A DNA stretch of 64,000 nucleotides from positions 8,143,380-8,207,379 of the forward strand of contig JAZAYU010000010.1 of the NCBI GenBank assembly GCA_038501625.1. The letters run 5' to 3'. Both the position numbers and the translations under genes were made by a program. Below are positions 41,489 to 54,400 of the stretch, in pieces. The DNA comes from Corbicula japonica. Taxonomy: Eukaryota > Mollusca > Bivalvia > Venerida > Cyrenidae. Positions within the stretch are counted from its first letter, which is position 1; each line of letters opens with the position of its first letter. The notes below the pieces were generated by a model. It was not told where the DNA came from. It did not search any database and saw nothing but the letters and a program-made list of their open reading frames with translations.

Positions 41489-41552
41489 GGGCTAAAGGTT
41501 ATAAAACTGAGATTTGAAACTGGTTTCCAATCTCAATTTTATAACCTTGGGA
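41489..41552. repeat. Foldback family 2, arms only
   Basis: GGTTATAAAACTGAGATTTG and the inverse ATCTCAATTTTATAACCTTG lie adjacent; the CCAAT-bearing centre has been lost. Confidence 0.75.
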
Positions 41553-41671
41553 ACAGTAGTCAAAAACTCCAATTTTTAGTTAAAATTGTAGTTATTATTT
41601 GTCTTAACTGCATTACTGATTTGTTTGTGATGCAGAGTTTCATTCAGTCAAGATCAGTTAAGACATCTGCC

Positions 41672-41886
41672 TTAACCCTTTCCTCCATAATTATAAAAGC
41701 TTTTTTACGCATGTGAGACCAGTGTAGATCCAGATCAGCCGGCACATTCGTGCCTTTGGTCAGAAATAACCTAATGAATCATAAAGCGAAAGGGCAGATC
41801 CTGATCAGACGGCACATATGTGCTGGCTGATCTGGATCTACACTGTTCACCTAAGCAATAAAGGTGTATCTATGGAGGAAAGGGTT
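41672..41886. repeat. MITE family 1, complete copy
   Basis: TTAACCCTTTCCTCCATAAT to TATGGAGGAAAGGGTTAA, with one arm shortened. Confidence 0.85.
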
Positions 41887-43719
41887 AAATAAAAGAATTT
41901 TTTTTGTCACACTGGGTCGCTGGAAAAGAAAAAGTGAAATCTTAATACAAGAAAAAGAATAACAAACTATTAATTTATATGACTTATGATATCTAAAACA
42001 ACATAGTTTACATGTTCAAGTTGTTATACTTACAGTGATCATCTTGTTTGTACATTGCTTCTAGTCTATGTGAAATTATAGCATATTTACAATATATATA
42101 AATAAATACGAATAACATGTAATAATAAAAAAAATCCTCAATTAGGGTAAGCCCTGTATACATTTACAATACATAACGATATGCTAGGTAAACAATGGTA
42201 TGACATCATCTGCCTTCGTATTATAATAACATTGGCAACATAGAGGTTTTCTGTGCCAGTTTCAACAATTACTATTCTAGAAAATTTCCTGAATTATAGT
42301 ATGTAGCAAATTGTGCATATTGCAAATAACAATAATCATACGAAAATGTGTCTTCATGAGTATTTTTGACATTTGTTGTTGTTGCAATGTCTAGAAATGA
42401 ACACTGATGATCTATCTTGTGTTTATAAAATTAAATGATTTTAACCTTTTTTTTGACAAAGATTCATTTCAAGGAATGATCTTCCAAAAGACACAATACT
42501 TTCATGGTTTAGTTTTACTACTCCAAAGAGCACATGATGCAATGCCACATGGTTAACTACCGGGTAACTTAACAACAGCAACAACAACAACAACTATGCA
42601 GCACTCGTAATTAGCTTAGTGTTACAGCAATACTGATAATGTGGATAATGGTGTCAGTTCACTCAAAACCTTTAATAATTTAGGAAACATTACTGAATTT
42701 TTGTCTTGTCCTGAGGAATGAGTAGAATCAAACTTTCCTTAATTAATCTTTTGACAAAAAAGTTGTTTGCAAAAAGAGATTCAAAATAAATTTATTTTGC
42801 AAAAAAGATACATAAATTTAAAATATATGGATCAATCCTCTGACCATACATTTTGATTGCAAAACAACTCTTTATTTTATTTTCTGTCAAACGTACTCAT
42901 ACTTTAAACTCTTTTATAATTTGGTTTTTGTTCAGTGATGAGTTTTGGAGCTGCAAACCGATATGTTCAAAAAAATGTTTGCAAACAACAGTGATATTTA
43001 GTGAAGAACTATCACTGCTATCCACATTCACTAACTCGCCTATTGTTTGACAGAGCGAGGCCTCCTAGATGTCCTACAGTCTCTCCGAGTGCGAAACATG
43101 CACAATGTAGAGATTCAGAATATGATTTGTGTAAGCAGCATAATATATACATGTCTTAACAAATGAGTAATGAAACAATGTTGCTTTGCAGTAATCAATT
43201 TTCTATACGCCGAGGTCAGACTGCTGGGAAGAATGATCTGCCCATATTCAACTGGATCATTACCTTCAGATTTAAACACACTCAACATAATCATAATAAT
43301 TATATAAAGTTTATATTTCTAACATTTTTCAACTTGTGTTGATTTTGTCAATGTTTGCCCAAATTGGTTTGCCCAGGCAAATACAGAAGAGCTCTGATAT
43401 GTAAAGGATGACAAGCCACTGTTTACCCACAATATATTGGATGTCACAATATATCAGATCAGTAAATTCTAGTAAACAATACCCATCATTAACTTGTGAA
43501 CAATTTTGACAATGAGATTGATAAGTTCACACTGTATCATCTTGTCAATCGAATTCTCCGACCTGACTATGGCCAATGACTAGACTTGCCGTTATCTCAG
43601 TATATGTGACATGCTGTGACAAAATGGGGCTTACTTAATTTGCCAGAAGTGTAGATCCTAACCCCAAAATGCAACTTGTATGGTCCGAAAAGAAAAATAA
43701 CTCTTTTTTTTTCAGATAT
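41887..43719. other. 1.8 kb largely repeat-free, no gene recognised
   Basis: Conspicuously free of the MITE families that crowd the rest of the window, AT-rich, no domain-bearing frame. Compatible with a long 3' UTR of a minus-strand transcript, but nothing proves it. Confidence 0.35.
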
Positions 43720-43942
43720 ATTTACCCTTGCCTTCATATAATTTATATGCCTTTATGGCGAGGTTGAACAGTGTATATCCCAATCAGATGGCATGTATGT
43801 GCCAGCTGATCTGGGTCTACACTGGTCGCACACAAATTCAAACATGTATTTATGGAGTAAAGGGGTAAGAAACCATCTGTGACTGAATGGCAGTCAGTGT
43901 AGACCCTGATGCACAGGATGATCTTGGTCTACACTGGTTATG
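43720..43942. repeat. MITE family 1, one copy plus a small fragment
   Basis: 43720-43870 has GCCAGCTGATCTGGGTCTAC and ends TGGAGTAAAGGGGTAA; 43885-43942 is a tiny hairpin relic (CAGTGTAGACCCTGAT and GATCTTGGTCTACACTG). Confidence 0.6.
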
Positions 43943-44234
43943 TCATCCATTAGTTCATTTTTGCCATGACATGCCACCTATCACAACACATAACATTATT
44001 TTGGACACCACTATAATATACAGGCACCTGGTAGTTTTCAACTTTTCCAGCATTCTTCCTAACAGTAACTTTCAAGACAGTCCACGCAGGCTTAACAATT
44101 GTGATTACTTCGACAAAGTTTATTTTATGAACAGAGAGAAAATATGGTTTTGTTTTAATGATGGCAAAGCACTAAATAATGTAACAATAAATGAAAACTG
44201 GGTTAAAATACATCATGGAATCATTTGTAATATG

Positions 44235-44463
44235 TTTACTCCATGGGAAATGGTTTATAATTCATGTGTGACCAGTGATCCACATCACCCTGCACATCTA
44301 TGAAGTCTGACATGGATCTTAACTGTTTGCTTTTAGATTCAATCACTTATATCTGTCTAAAAAGCAGTGTAGATCCTGATCTAACTGCATGGATGAACTG
44401 GCTGATCCAGATTTACACTGGTTACCTATGGAATAAAAGTGTATCCCTGGAGTAAAAAGTTAA
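44235..44463. repeat. MITE family 1, degraded copy
   Basis: TGTTTACTCCATGGGAAATG to CCTGGAGTAAAAAGTTAA. Confidence 0.6.
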
Positions 44464-44582
44464 TATCTTACTTATTTTTTCCAGCAATAAATACATAGAG
44501 CAAAATTTTAACAAGCATGGTTTTGTATTGACATGCTCTGAAGTGGCACACAGGGAGCAGACATCATAAATTCCAGGAAAAT

Positions 44583-44890
44583 TAACCCTTTACTCTATAT
44601 GCATTTTTACACATGTGTGATCAGTGTATATCCAGATCAGCTGGCACATCCATCTCGTCTGATCAGGATCTGCACTGGTTGCATCTTGGTCTGAAATAAC
44701 CTTATGAATAAAACAGTGAACAGTGTAGATCCTGATTAGAAAGCAGGGATGTGCTGGCAGATCTGGATCTACACTTTTCACTCAAGCCATCAAATCGTAA
44801 ATAATTTGTTGCTATGATATATCTCCTTCATAATGCTATGGAACTTAAATCGTTTTTGAACTAACGTGACAATATAGAGGAAAGGGTTAA
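44583..44890. repeat. MITE family 1 with a small internal insertion
   Basis: TTAACCCTTTACTCTATATG at the left; arms complete to about 44795; then about 75 unrelated bases before the terminal ATAGAGGAAAGGGTTAA. Confidence 0.65.
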
Positions 44891-46700
44891 ACTATACTAT
44901 CATATATAATGTTGTAACTCGGTACAGTAATCTAAGTACAACAAGTTAACAAACAACAAAACACTTTTTTGCATGTGAAAGTGACAATGAACATGGTGGA
45001 CATAAAATAATTCACCTAAAAGTGCAAAGTTATACCATTTTTGTCAAAATCAGCTCACAAGGGGTAAATACATTTTAATTACCAAGTTCTTTGGAATTTT
45101 TCCATCAGCTGAAAACATACACCACTGAGGGGAAACTTTGACAAAGTGCTCATGGCACACACAAGTTAATGTCCAGTCACTCACATTTTAAAAATTATAC
45201 GCATTCACTATCAATTTCTGAATTATAATTTCATCCAAAAGCTGTTACGCATAGGCCTGCCAAAATAGCTTCAAGATTCTGTTTTTTCAATATAAAGACA
45301 TTTTGAGCAAAATTGATATGTAAACTATCAATTCCTTTAAAATATACATTAGCACAGCTATTGATAAATTAATTTTGCTAAGCCAATTTATAGAAGCTTG
45401 ATGCTAGCTTGTATGTCATTTAGCACATCAACACATTTGTATTACACCCATGACATACTCAGGCTCTCCAGCAGTATGTTATGAAAAACTAGGAGAAAAC
45501 TAGGAAGCAACAGCACAAAAAACTAGGAGAAAACTAGGAAAAACTAGGAAGAAATTGTAAAAAACTAGGAAGTATTTAAAGTTATCGCTTTACTGTGTCA
45601 TCTTTGCATATATAAATTTACTATTCATGCAGATTCAGAGGCTGATGAGCTGACTACTTCCTTGCTAAATCAGGTCTGGCTTACTGTTGTCAAACATAAA
45701 CCAATGTTTTTTATTCATTAATAATCATTAACAATTAACAAACCAGAGTTAACCTGTTAAGTTCTTAAACATTCATATACATATATATACACGATAATGA
45801 CTGCTGTATATATTTATACTGTTATTGTTACAAAAAGGAATCTTTAAGGTAGTAATACGCACAGTGTTCAACAAACATTTTAGAAACAATGGCATGTGTT
45901 AAAAATACCTGTCATTTTGCCATTATCTTAATAAAAAATTTAACTATTTGAATAATGTACATAAATGTAAGTACATCAGTTTTTTAAGTTATATATACAT
46001 ACAAACGTTGTGCAGCTACATGGGTGCGAGGGAGAAATTATCAAAACAAATCCTGAAAATTATGCCGGGGATTTGGGTCCATCATTTGCACCGCTGTTGT
46101 GTCCAATGTAAAGCCCGGGCCAGGGGGCCAGAGGCCCCCAGAAACTCTTAAATTAAGCAGTAGGCAAGAACTGAAAGTGTGTTTTCCAGGTAAAACAACT
46201 TGTCAGGTAAAAAAAAATTCTGTGGGACCCGTACTTTATTGTCTTGGCACAGCACTCATAACAAGCAACAACCGGAATATCAGGTTTCCTAAACCAAACT
46301 TCCTATTTGTCACCCAGTTTGCTGACTCCTCTAGCCAGTTCTATTACATTTATTTTAACATACTTTGTAGCAATTTGGAAACAAAACTTTATGTTTGAAA
46401 CATTATATTTCTTTTTTGTCGCCAATTATAGACTACAGATTTTTAATCAAAGAAGGCTATATTATCACAGATACTTTGTAATGACAAATTTCATTAAATT
46501 TTGATGAAATAAATCTAAATTGTATCAGCCAATCAAATGAGTTTTTTTAGAAACACAAGACTTTGTAAGATAAGCACAACTTTATTTGAAGTCAGATTTA
46601 TATCTTTGTCATAGGACTGACTATGCCCCCAACAACTGATTTACGTGATTTGGAAAACTACCTTTCCAGGCTAAGATACAATTGAAATTTCTCTAAACTC

Positions 46701-46893
46701 AGGGCTTTTTTTCTTCTTTAGTAGGGGCCGTTTATGGTCGCCTTTCCCTCAGAAAATTTCTTTAAAATCATGCAGTTTTCCCCAAAAAGTGACTTTACAT
46801 CAGGTTTTTTTCATTCCCCTTCCGAGTAAAAATGACCCTATTTTCCCCAATATTATAGGGCATGGGCCCTACCCATGGCAGTGAAAAAAAGCT
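46701..46893. repeat. MITE family 3, complete copy
   Basis: AGGGCTTTTTTTCTTCTTTA to GCAGTGAAAAAAAGCTTT, in the orientation of the split copy at 5955. Confidence 0.75.
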
Positions 46894-47740
46894 TTTTCAT
46901 TAATAATTCAATCATTTTCATTTTTATCTGTTTCTCATGTCATTTCTATCTTCTACACATTTGTTAATTGCAACTGTTACTTAGTTCAGATTTATTTTTG
47001 CCACATCACGGAGACCTTGAGCAATGCCCATTTCTTTGAAATCCTTATTTTTTATAGCCTTATATTTTTCTCTTTCAAAATCTTATTAGCCTTATCCACT
47101 TCAGCCTTTATCTCCTATTTATTTTTCTTAACCTTCTTTTCTTTATTTCTCGTCTTTCTGCTCTTTACAGCATCTAACGGTTGTTACCAAAATGCCTGAA
47201 GTAAGTGGAGAGGTACTTAACAGTTGTGTTGTAAAAATTTAACGTTGATCAACAGTATGTAAAATTTAATGTTCTAATCTTTTTGTTGTTTGATTATTTG
47301 AAAACAAAGACATTATAATTAAATAAATAACCCAAATTACAAATACTTTGAACTTTGGCAACTACTTAGTTTTGTCAGCAAAAGTATTATGATAGAGTTA
47401 TAAGAGGCATAACCAAACATTTAACTCACAATTAAAACAAATGGCATCGTTTCTAAATGTTGACAACACATAGTTAAAGACAACTCGTTAAAATTAAGAT
47501 TTGATAAAAGCTTTCCTTAGTAAACAAAGGTTGAGATAGCTGGGTTACGCAACAATGACGCCAGCATAGGAACATGTCAACTAAACAGCTTCTGAACATC
47601 CGCTGTAAAAATACTTTGCAAAACATGATTTAAAGCATTGCAACTTGTAATTATGAAAAAAATACTTCTTTATTTAAGTAAAAACTAGGAATACTAGGAG
47701 CTTTTTGTAAAAACTAGGAAAAACTAGGAGCCAATTCAAA

Positions 47741-49584
47741 CAAGAGCCGTCAGAGTCGGGTTATGCTCCCCAACGCCGCTTTGTCACAAATACTTTTTTG
47801 TTAGAACAGGAAGAATTTGTAAGAAAGATATTGTATTTGAAAGTTTCCTTTACGATTCAAACAGAAAGCATTTTACAATATTGTACAAAAATAAGACAAA
47901 AAAAATGAGAAATTTCAAAGGGCACTAACTCAAAAATGAATAAAGCAAGAGTTATGGTTCTTGTGCATTGCACTGCTCTGCATTGAGATCATTCTACTTA
48001 TGAAGTTTCAAGTTCAGAAACTTTTATACTTTGTGAGATATGCACCAGATAAAACTAAGTAAGAGAAATTTCAAAGGGAAATAAATAAAAAATCAATAAA
48101 GCAAGATTTATGGTTCTTGTGCACTGCACTGCGCCTCATTGAGATCTATCTACTTATGAAGTTTCAACTTCCTAACTCTTATACTTTGTGAGATATGCCC
48201 TGGACAAAAAGTAAGTATGGTAAATTTCAAAGGGCATTAACTCTATAATGAATAAAGCAAGAGTTATGGTTCTTGTGTGCTGCACTGCTCCTCAACGAAT
48301 TCATTCTACTTATGAAGTTTCAAGTTCATAACTCTTATACTTTGTGTGATATGCCCTGGACAAAAAATAAGTAAGAGAAATTTCAAAGGGCAATAAATCA
48401 AAAATCAATAAAAGCAAGAGTTATGGTTCTTATGCACTGCACTGCTCATCATTGAGATCTATCTACTTATGAAGTTTCAACTTCATAACTCTTATACTTT
48501 GTGAGATATGCCCCGGACAAAAAGTAAGTATGAAAAATTTCAAAGGGAAATAACTCAAAAATGAATAAAGCAAGAGTTATGGTTCTTGTGCACTGCACTG
48601 CTCCTCCCTGAGATCTATCTAGTTATGAAGGTTCAACTTCATAACTCTTATACTTTGTGAGATATGCCCCAGACAAAAAGTAAGTATGAGAAATTTGAAA
48701 GGGCAATAACTCAAAAATGAATAAAGCAAGAGTTATGGTTCTTATGCACTGCACTAGCCCTCATTGAGATCTATCTACTTATGAAGTTTCAACTTCATAA
48801 CTCTTATACTTTGTGAAATATGCCCCGGACAAAAAGTAAGTATGAGAAATTTCAAAGGGCAATAACTCAAAAATGAATAAAGCAAGAGTTATGGTTCTTG
48901 TGCACTGCACTGCTCCTCATTGAGATCTATCTACTTATGAAGTTTCAACTTCATAACTCTTATACTTTGTGAGATATGCCCCGGACAAAAAGTAAGTATG
49001 AGAAATTTCAAAGGGCAATAACTCAAAAATGAATAGAGCAAGAGATATGGTTCTTGTGCACTGCACTGCTCCTCATTGAGATCTATCTACTTATGAAGTT
49101 TCAACTTCATAACTCTTAGACTTTGGGAGATATGCCCCGGACAAAAAGTAAGTATGAGAAATTTCAAAGGGCAATAACTCAAAAATGAATAAAGCAAGAG
49201 TTATAGTTCTTGTGCACTGCACTGCTCCTCAACGAGATCTAACTACCTATGAAGTTTAGTCTTGATACCTCTCATAGTTTTTGTGTAATTGTCCGGACAA
49301 TATTATGACGGACGGACGGACGGACGGACGGACGAACGGACGGACGAACGGACGTTCTTACGAACGGACGTTCTTACGAACGTCATTTATGTGGCTACTC
49401 TATTGTCCTCTCTATTGTTCTTTTAGCCACATAAAAGAAAAAATAGCCACGTAACAGAACGGAATGAATAGAATTTACCGTTACCATTGTTCTCATAGCC
49501 ACATAAATGGCGTGGCGTAAGCACGGGACGGACGGACGGACAAAGCGACAACTATATGCTCCCCCGAATTTCGGGGGGAGCATA
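47741..49584 (+). mobile_element. Pearl-like element D with nine core units
   Basis: Starts CAAGAGCCGTCAGAGTCGGG, then GTTATGCTCCCC. Nine units of about 155 bp at 47910-49290 carry ATTTCAAAGGGCAATAACTC, then AAGCAAGAGTTATGGTTCTT. These are followed by a (ACGG)n-type microsatellite at 49310-49355 and a 3' hairpin TGCTCCCCCGAA-TTTCGGGGGGAGCA ending TA. Inserted in the AAAACTAGGA-rich part of the 45470 element. Confidence 0.8.
49385..49508. repeat. 124-bp hairpin inserted in the microsatellite of element D
   Basis: Perfect 13-bp inverted ends ATTTATGTGGCTA and TAGCCACATAAAT, with further internal AGCCACATAA copies. It splits the ACGG microsatellite, which resumes at about 49524. Confidence 0.7.
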
Positions 49585-49954
49585 AAAACTAGGAAAAACT
49601 AGGAAAACTAGGAAAAACTAGGAACGCTGGAAAGCCTGCATACTAATAAGCCTTTTATCATGAACACAATGTGTGCACTGATGTTGGAAGCAGATCAGAA
49701 AAGTAGCAGAATGTAGATGGTTTGCATGTGTTAGCTGGCTTCATAGCGATGATAGTTAGCATGATGGGGATGGTATACACTTTATTGGATTATAAAGGCA
49801 CTAATGTAGCAATAACATCTCGATAACATTTTAAACATTTGTAGATCTTTCAAAAATGCATAATAATAAGGTAACAAAAAAGCCCTGGCTATGGCTATAA
49901 CTGAATACCTTAAAATTCTTGTCGAAGATGAATTCTCTCAAAAATCTTGTTTTA

Positions 49955-50192
49955 AGCCTTTTCTTCATAGAAACACCTTCATCGCATGAGTGAACAGTGT
50001 GGGTTCAGAGCAGCCGGTACATCAGTGCCATCTGATCAGGATCTGCACTGTTTGCTTTTATGTCAGAAATAACCTCATGCATCTAAAACTGAAAAGTGCA
50101 GATACAGATCAGATGGCCAGACGTGCTGGTGGATCTGGATCTGCACTGGTTGCTCATGTGATAAAAGTTGTATATATGGAGAAAAGTATTAA
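49955..50192. repeat. MITE family 1
   Basis: AAGCCTTTTCTTCATAGAAA to TATGGAGAAAAGTATTAA; the ends are mutated and the arms preserved. Confidence 0.7.
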
Positions 50193-50883
50193 GCCTAATT
50201 TGTCTGCTGTTCTAACTTCTCACTGAATCATCTATAAACCATTATCTACGTTAATTTATATATTTTTTTATTTAAATCTGTTATCATAGCTTAGGCCTAT
50301 TTAAAAAAAATATTTTCATGATCATAAACTTCCCTCGGGATAAAGATCTATCTTGGGATAAGGCACACATGGAGATGTAGCTACATTTTCATTATTTATA
50401 TACTGGAGATATGGGGGTACTGCTCTTCTCCCACATATGATTTAGGCCTAAACAAATCACTATTACAAATGTTGAAATATGATCATTCACTGATGAAGTG
50501 TCCACTAAACTCAAAATGCAGATTAAAAATTGGAATTTTTCTTACATTATTTAGTTTATGTTGCATATGACTTTTCTAAGAATTAACAAATTTTGTACAA
50601 TATAAGTCATGGTCTGAATAAAATGGCGTGAAAATAATATATTACTTATACTGTTTAAATTTCACCATGTGAACAAAGTTGTAAAAAGCATAACAACAAA
50701 CAATACTAGTTTGAAGGAAAATACAGGAAACTCACTGGGAAAATACAATATTTCTAAAGAGATAAATAAACTGGTTAACAATGTTTTGACTGACACTAAT
50801 CTGTCTGATATGTTTAAATGGGAAAACCCAAAGTTCATAAATAACCAGCAAGAATTTTCCAAAATACAGTCAAACCTGCTATA
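50193..50883. other. No gene recognised
   Basis: AT-rich. Complementary 66-71-codon frames at 50662-50884 overlap and show no domain. Confidence 0.4.
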
Positions 50884-51012
50884 ATATTATTAAACTGAGT
50901 CCAGTATTACCAGACTCTGATCTCAAGTTTGTCATTGGTTAGTTCTCTGACTGCTTATTTTGACCATTGACCAATCTGATTGCTTAGATGATTTCGACCA
51001 ATCAGATTGCTG
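50884..51012. repeat. Foldback family 2, highly diverged
   Basis: TATTATTAAACTGAGTCCAG, then two GACCAATC(T/A)GATTGCT blocks; it keeps several CCAAT pentamers but little pairing. Confidence 0.45.
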
Positions 51013-51135
51013 ATCTGTGTCATCTGATCAGGATCTAAACTGTTCGCTTTTTGATTCATTAGGTTATTTCTGACAAAATGCAACCAGTGCAGATCCTGAT
51101 CAGACGGCACAGAAATGTGTAAAAATGTGTATATT
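51012..51135. repeat. MITE family 1, central part
   Basis: GATCTGTGTCATCTGATCAG to CAGATCCTGATCAGACGGCA, the middle arms only. It ends about 45 bp before the stop codon of the membrane-protein exon (genomic order), i.e. inside its likely 3' UTR. Confidence 0.55.
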
Positions 51136-51181
51136 GTTTTCTATAAAATGTTTGACTGTAATACAACATATTGCTCCTAGC

Positions 51182-51390
51182 TTATAACTGGTTGTGATCA
51201 CTGTACGCATTCTTGCCATGTCGTGATGTACGATGGTGCTCCTCATCATCGGTGTACTCATCAGTAGGTACTGGGTCTCGGCTGAACGGTGGCTGCAATG
51301 TTCTCTTCTTGCGGAATATGATGCACGATACCAGAGTCCCAAAAATGCAGCCGAAGATGAACAAACCAACTCCAACCCCTGCCACAGTAC
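51182..51390 (-). CDS. Last exon of an unrecognised single-pass membrane protein
   Basis: Acceptor CACTTACAG, then 68 residues to TAA (51184-51182). It reads TVAGVGVGLFIFGCIFGTLV followed by SCIIF, a single hydrophobic helix of about 24 residues, then a RKKR stop-transfer cluster and a polar, acidic cytoplasmic tail (PTDEYTDDEEHH) ending SDHNQL. The layout is that of a type I protein C-terminus. The exon starts in phase 1, which fits the 63592-63744 exon. I do not recognise the family. Antisense frames at 51213-51562 are shadows. Confidence 0.75.
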
Positions 51391-51426
51391 CTGTAAGTGT
51401 AATCATTATCATGTGACAATTATTAA

Positions 51427-54400
51427 CAACAAGAAACCGTCAAAGATGGGTGATGCTCTCCGAATGGGTATTTTGTCACTAATAACAGTTAATTGTATAA
51501 CTGTGAAGATGAATTTGTCAAATTTTCATTCGGGGAGCATAACAATCATTTTTGTGAATTAATTTTGAAATGCAAATGCATATAACAAAGTTATAAGAAT
51601 TTTGCTACAAGGTCATGCTGTGACCTTGACCTTCAAGGTTGCGACACAAATGTTGCATGTAACACATCATCTCGATAATTTATGGTGATCATTTCTGTGA
51701 AATAATTTTAAAATCCAACAAAAATTTACAAAGTTACGGATCCGACATTATTTTACTTCAAGGTCATGCTGTGACGCTGACCTTCATGGTAGGAACTTGA
51801 GCAACTTGAATGTTGTGTGAGACACTTCTTCACCACATGAGGATCATTTTTATCAAAAAAAAAAATAAAAACTAGAAATGTGTCCATAGGACACGGATGC
51901 CCCCGCTATGCATGTTTGTCATGGTGAACATTTATAGCAAGTTAATTGAAAATCTAATAAGTAATAACAAACTCACAGCCCAGACAAGAAAATTCTGGTT
52001 TTAGTAATAGTGACCTTGACCTTGGACCTACAGGCATGGGAATTGTACACAACACAATGCCTTGTCATAGTGAACATTTCTGCCAAATTATTTTGAAATC
52101 ACTCTGTTAATAATGAAGTTATAGCTAGTACAAGAAATTTCTATTTTTTGTAACAGTGACCTTGACCTTGGACCTACAGGCATGGGTATTGTACACAACA
52201 CATCGTCTTGATATAATAAACATTTATACAAAGTTATTTTAAAATCCAATAAGAAATAACAAAGTTACAGAGCAGACAAGATTTTTATAACAAAATTTTA
52301 TTTTTAGTAACAGTGACCTTGACCTTGGACCTACAGACATGGGTGTTGTAGGCGACACACCGCCTTGTCATGGTAAACATTTGTGCCAAGTTATTTTGAA
52401 ATCCATCCATTCATAAGGAAGTTACAGCCCGGACAAGAAAATTCTATTTTTAGTAACAGTGACCTTGACCTTGGACCTACAGGCATGGGTACTGTACGCG
52501 ACACACCGTCTCGATATGGTGAACATTCATACCAAGTTATTTTAAAATCCAATAAGAAATAAGAAAGTTACAGACGGGACACGATTTTTCCAACAAAATT
52601 CTATTTTTAGTAACAGTGACCTTGACCTTGGACCTACAGGCATGGGTGTTGTACGCGACACACCGCCTTGTCATGGTGAACATTTGTGCCAAGTTATTTT
52701 GAAATCCCTCCATTCATAAGGAAGTTACAGCCCGGACAAGAAAATTCTATTTTTAGTAACAGTGACCTTGACCTTGGACCTACAGGCATGGGTATTGTAC
52801 GCGACACACCGTCTTGATATGGTGAACATTCATACCAAGTTATTTTAAAATCCAATAAGAAATAACAAAGTTACAGAGCGGACACGATTTTTCCAACAAA
52901 ATTCTATTTTTAGTAACAGTGACCTGGACCTCGGACCTACAGGCATGGGTGTTGTACGCGACACACCGCCTTGTCATGGTGAACATTTGTGCCAAGTTAT
53001 TTTGAAATCCCTCCATTCATAAGGAAGTTACAGCCCGGTCAAGAAAATTCTATTTTTAGTAACAGTGACCTTGACCTTGGACCTACAGGCATGGGTATTG
53101 TACGCGACACACCATCTTGATATGGTGAACATTCATACCCAGTTATTTTAAAATCCAATAAGAAATAACAAAGTTACACAGCGGACACAATTTTTCCAAC
53201 AAAATTCTATTTTTAGTAACAGTGACCTTGACCTTGGACCTACAGACATGGGTGTTGTACGCGACACACCGCCTTGTCATGGTGAACATTTGTGCCAAGT
53301 TATTTTGAAATCCCTCCATTCATAAGGAAGTTACAGCCCGGACAAGAAAATTATATTTTTAGTAACAGTGACCTTGACCTTGGACCTACAGGCATGGGTA
53401 CTGTACGCGACACACCGTCTCGATATGGTGAACATTCATACCAAGTTATTTTAAAATCCAATAAGAAATAAGAAAGTTACAGACGGGACACGATTTTTCC
53501 AACAAAATTCTATTTTTAGTAACAGTGACCTTGACCTTGGACCTACAGGCATGGGTGTTGTACGCCACACACCGCCTTGTCATGGTGAACATTTGTGCCA
53601 AGTTATTTTGAAATCCCTCCATTCATAAGGAAGTTACAGCCCGGACAAGAAAATTCTATTTTTAGTAACAGTGACCTTGACCTTGGACCTACAGGCATGG
53701 GTATTGTATGCGACACACCGTCTTGATATGGTGAACATTCATACCAAGTTATTTTAAAATCCAATAAGAAATAACAAAGTTACAGAGCGGACACGATTTT
53801 TCCAACAAAATTCTATTTTTAGTAACAGTGACCTTGACCTCGGACCTACAGGCATGGGTGTTGTACGCGACACACCGCCTTGTCATGGTGAACATTTGTG
53901 CCAAGTTATTTTGAAATCCCTCCATTCATAAGGAAGTTACAGCCCGGTCAAGAAAATTCTATTTTTAGTAACAGTGACCTTGACCTTGGACCTACAGGCA
54001 TGGGTATTGTACGCGACACACCATCTTGATATGGTGAACATTCATACCCAGTTATTTTAAAATCCAATAAGAAATAACAAAGTTACACAGCGGACACAAT
54101 TTTTCCAACAAAATTCTATTTTTAGTAACAGTGACCTTGACCTTGGACCTATAGACATGGGTGTTGTACGCGACACACCGCCTTGTCATGGTGAACATTT
54201 GTGCCAAGTTATTTTGAAATCCCTCCATTCATAAGGAAGTTACAGCCCGGACAAGAAAATTACATCTTTAGTAACAGTGACCTTGACCTTGGACCTACAG
54301 GCATGGGTACTGTACGCGACACACCGTCTCGATATGGTGAACATTCATACCAAGTTATTTTAAAATCCAATAAGAAATAAGAAAGTTACAGACGGGACAC

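Larger units (their letters stand above)
45470..49638. mobile_element. Outer element with CAGGCTYTCCAGC ends, hosting nested insertions
   Basis: Left end CAGGCTCTCCAGC and right end GCTGGAAAGCCTG are near-exact inverses, with CATACT directly repeated outside both (45464-45469, 49639-49644). Subterminal AAAACTAGGA units are iterated at 45484-45570, at 47685-47730 and at 49582-49622, just inside the right end. The original element was about 2.1 kb; MITE 46701 and pearl-like D entered later. No transposase is visible. Possibly hAT-like. Confidence 0.6.

Noticed and set aside
43887..44303. Longest open frame in the window (138 codons, plus)
   Set aside because: Begins and ends in MITE family 1 sequence (SVDPD, DPHHPAHL), with no domain, no splice logic and AT-driven composition in the middle.
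47910..49290. CRISPR-like regular array
   Set aside because: The units are contiguous 155-bp tandem copies without unique spacers, in a eukaryotic context with pearl-like ends.
51200..51562. Plus-strand frames of 67 and 109 codons
   Set aside because: Antisense shadows of the membrane-protein exon, running into pearl-like element F.
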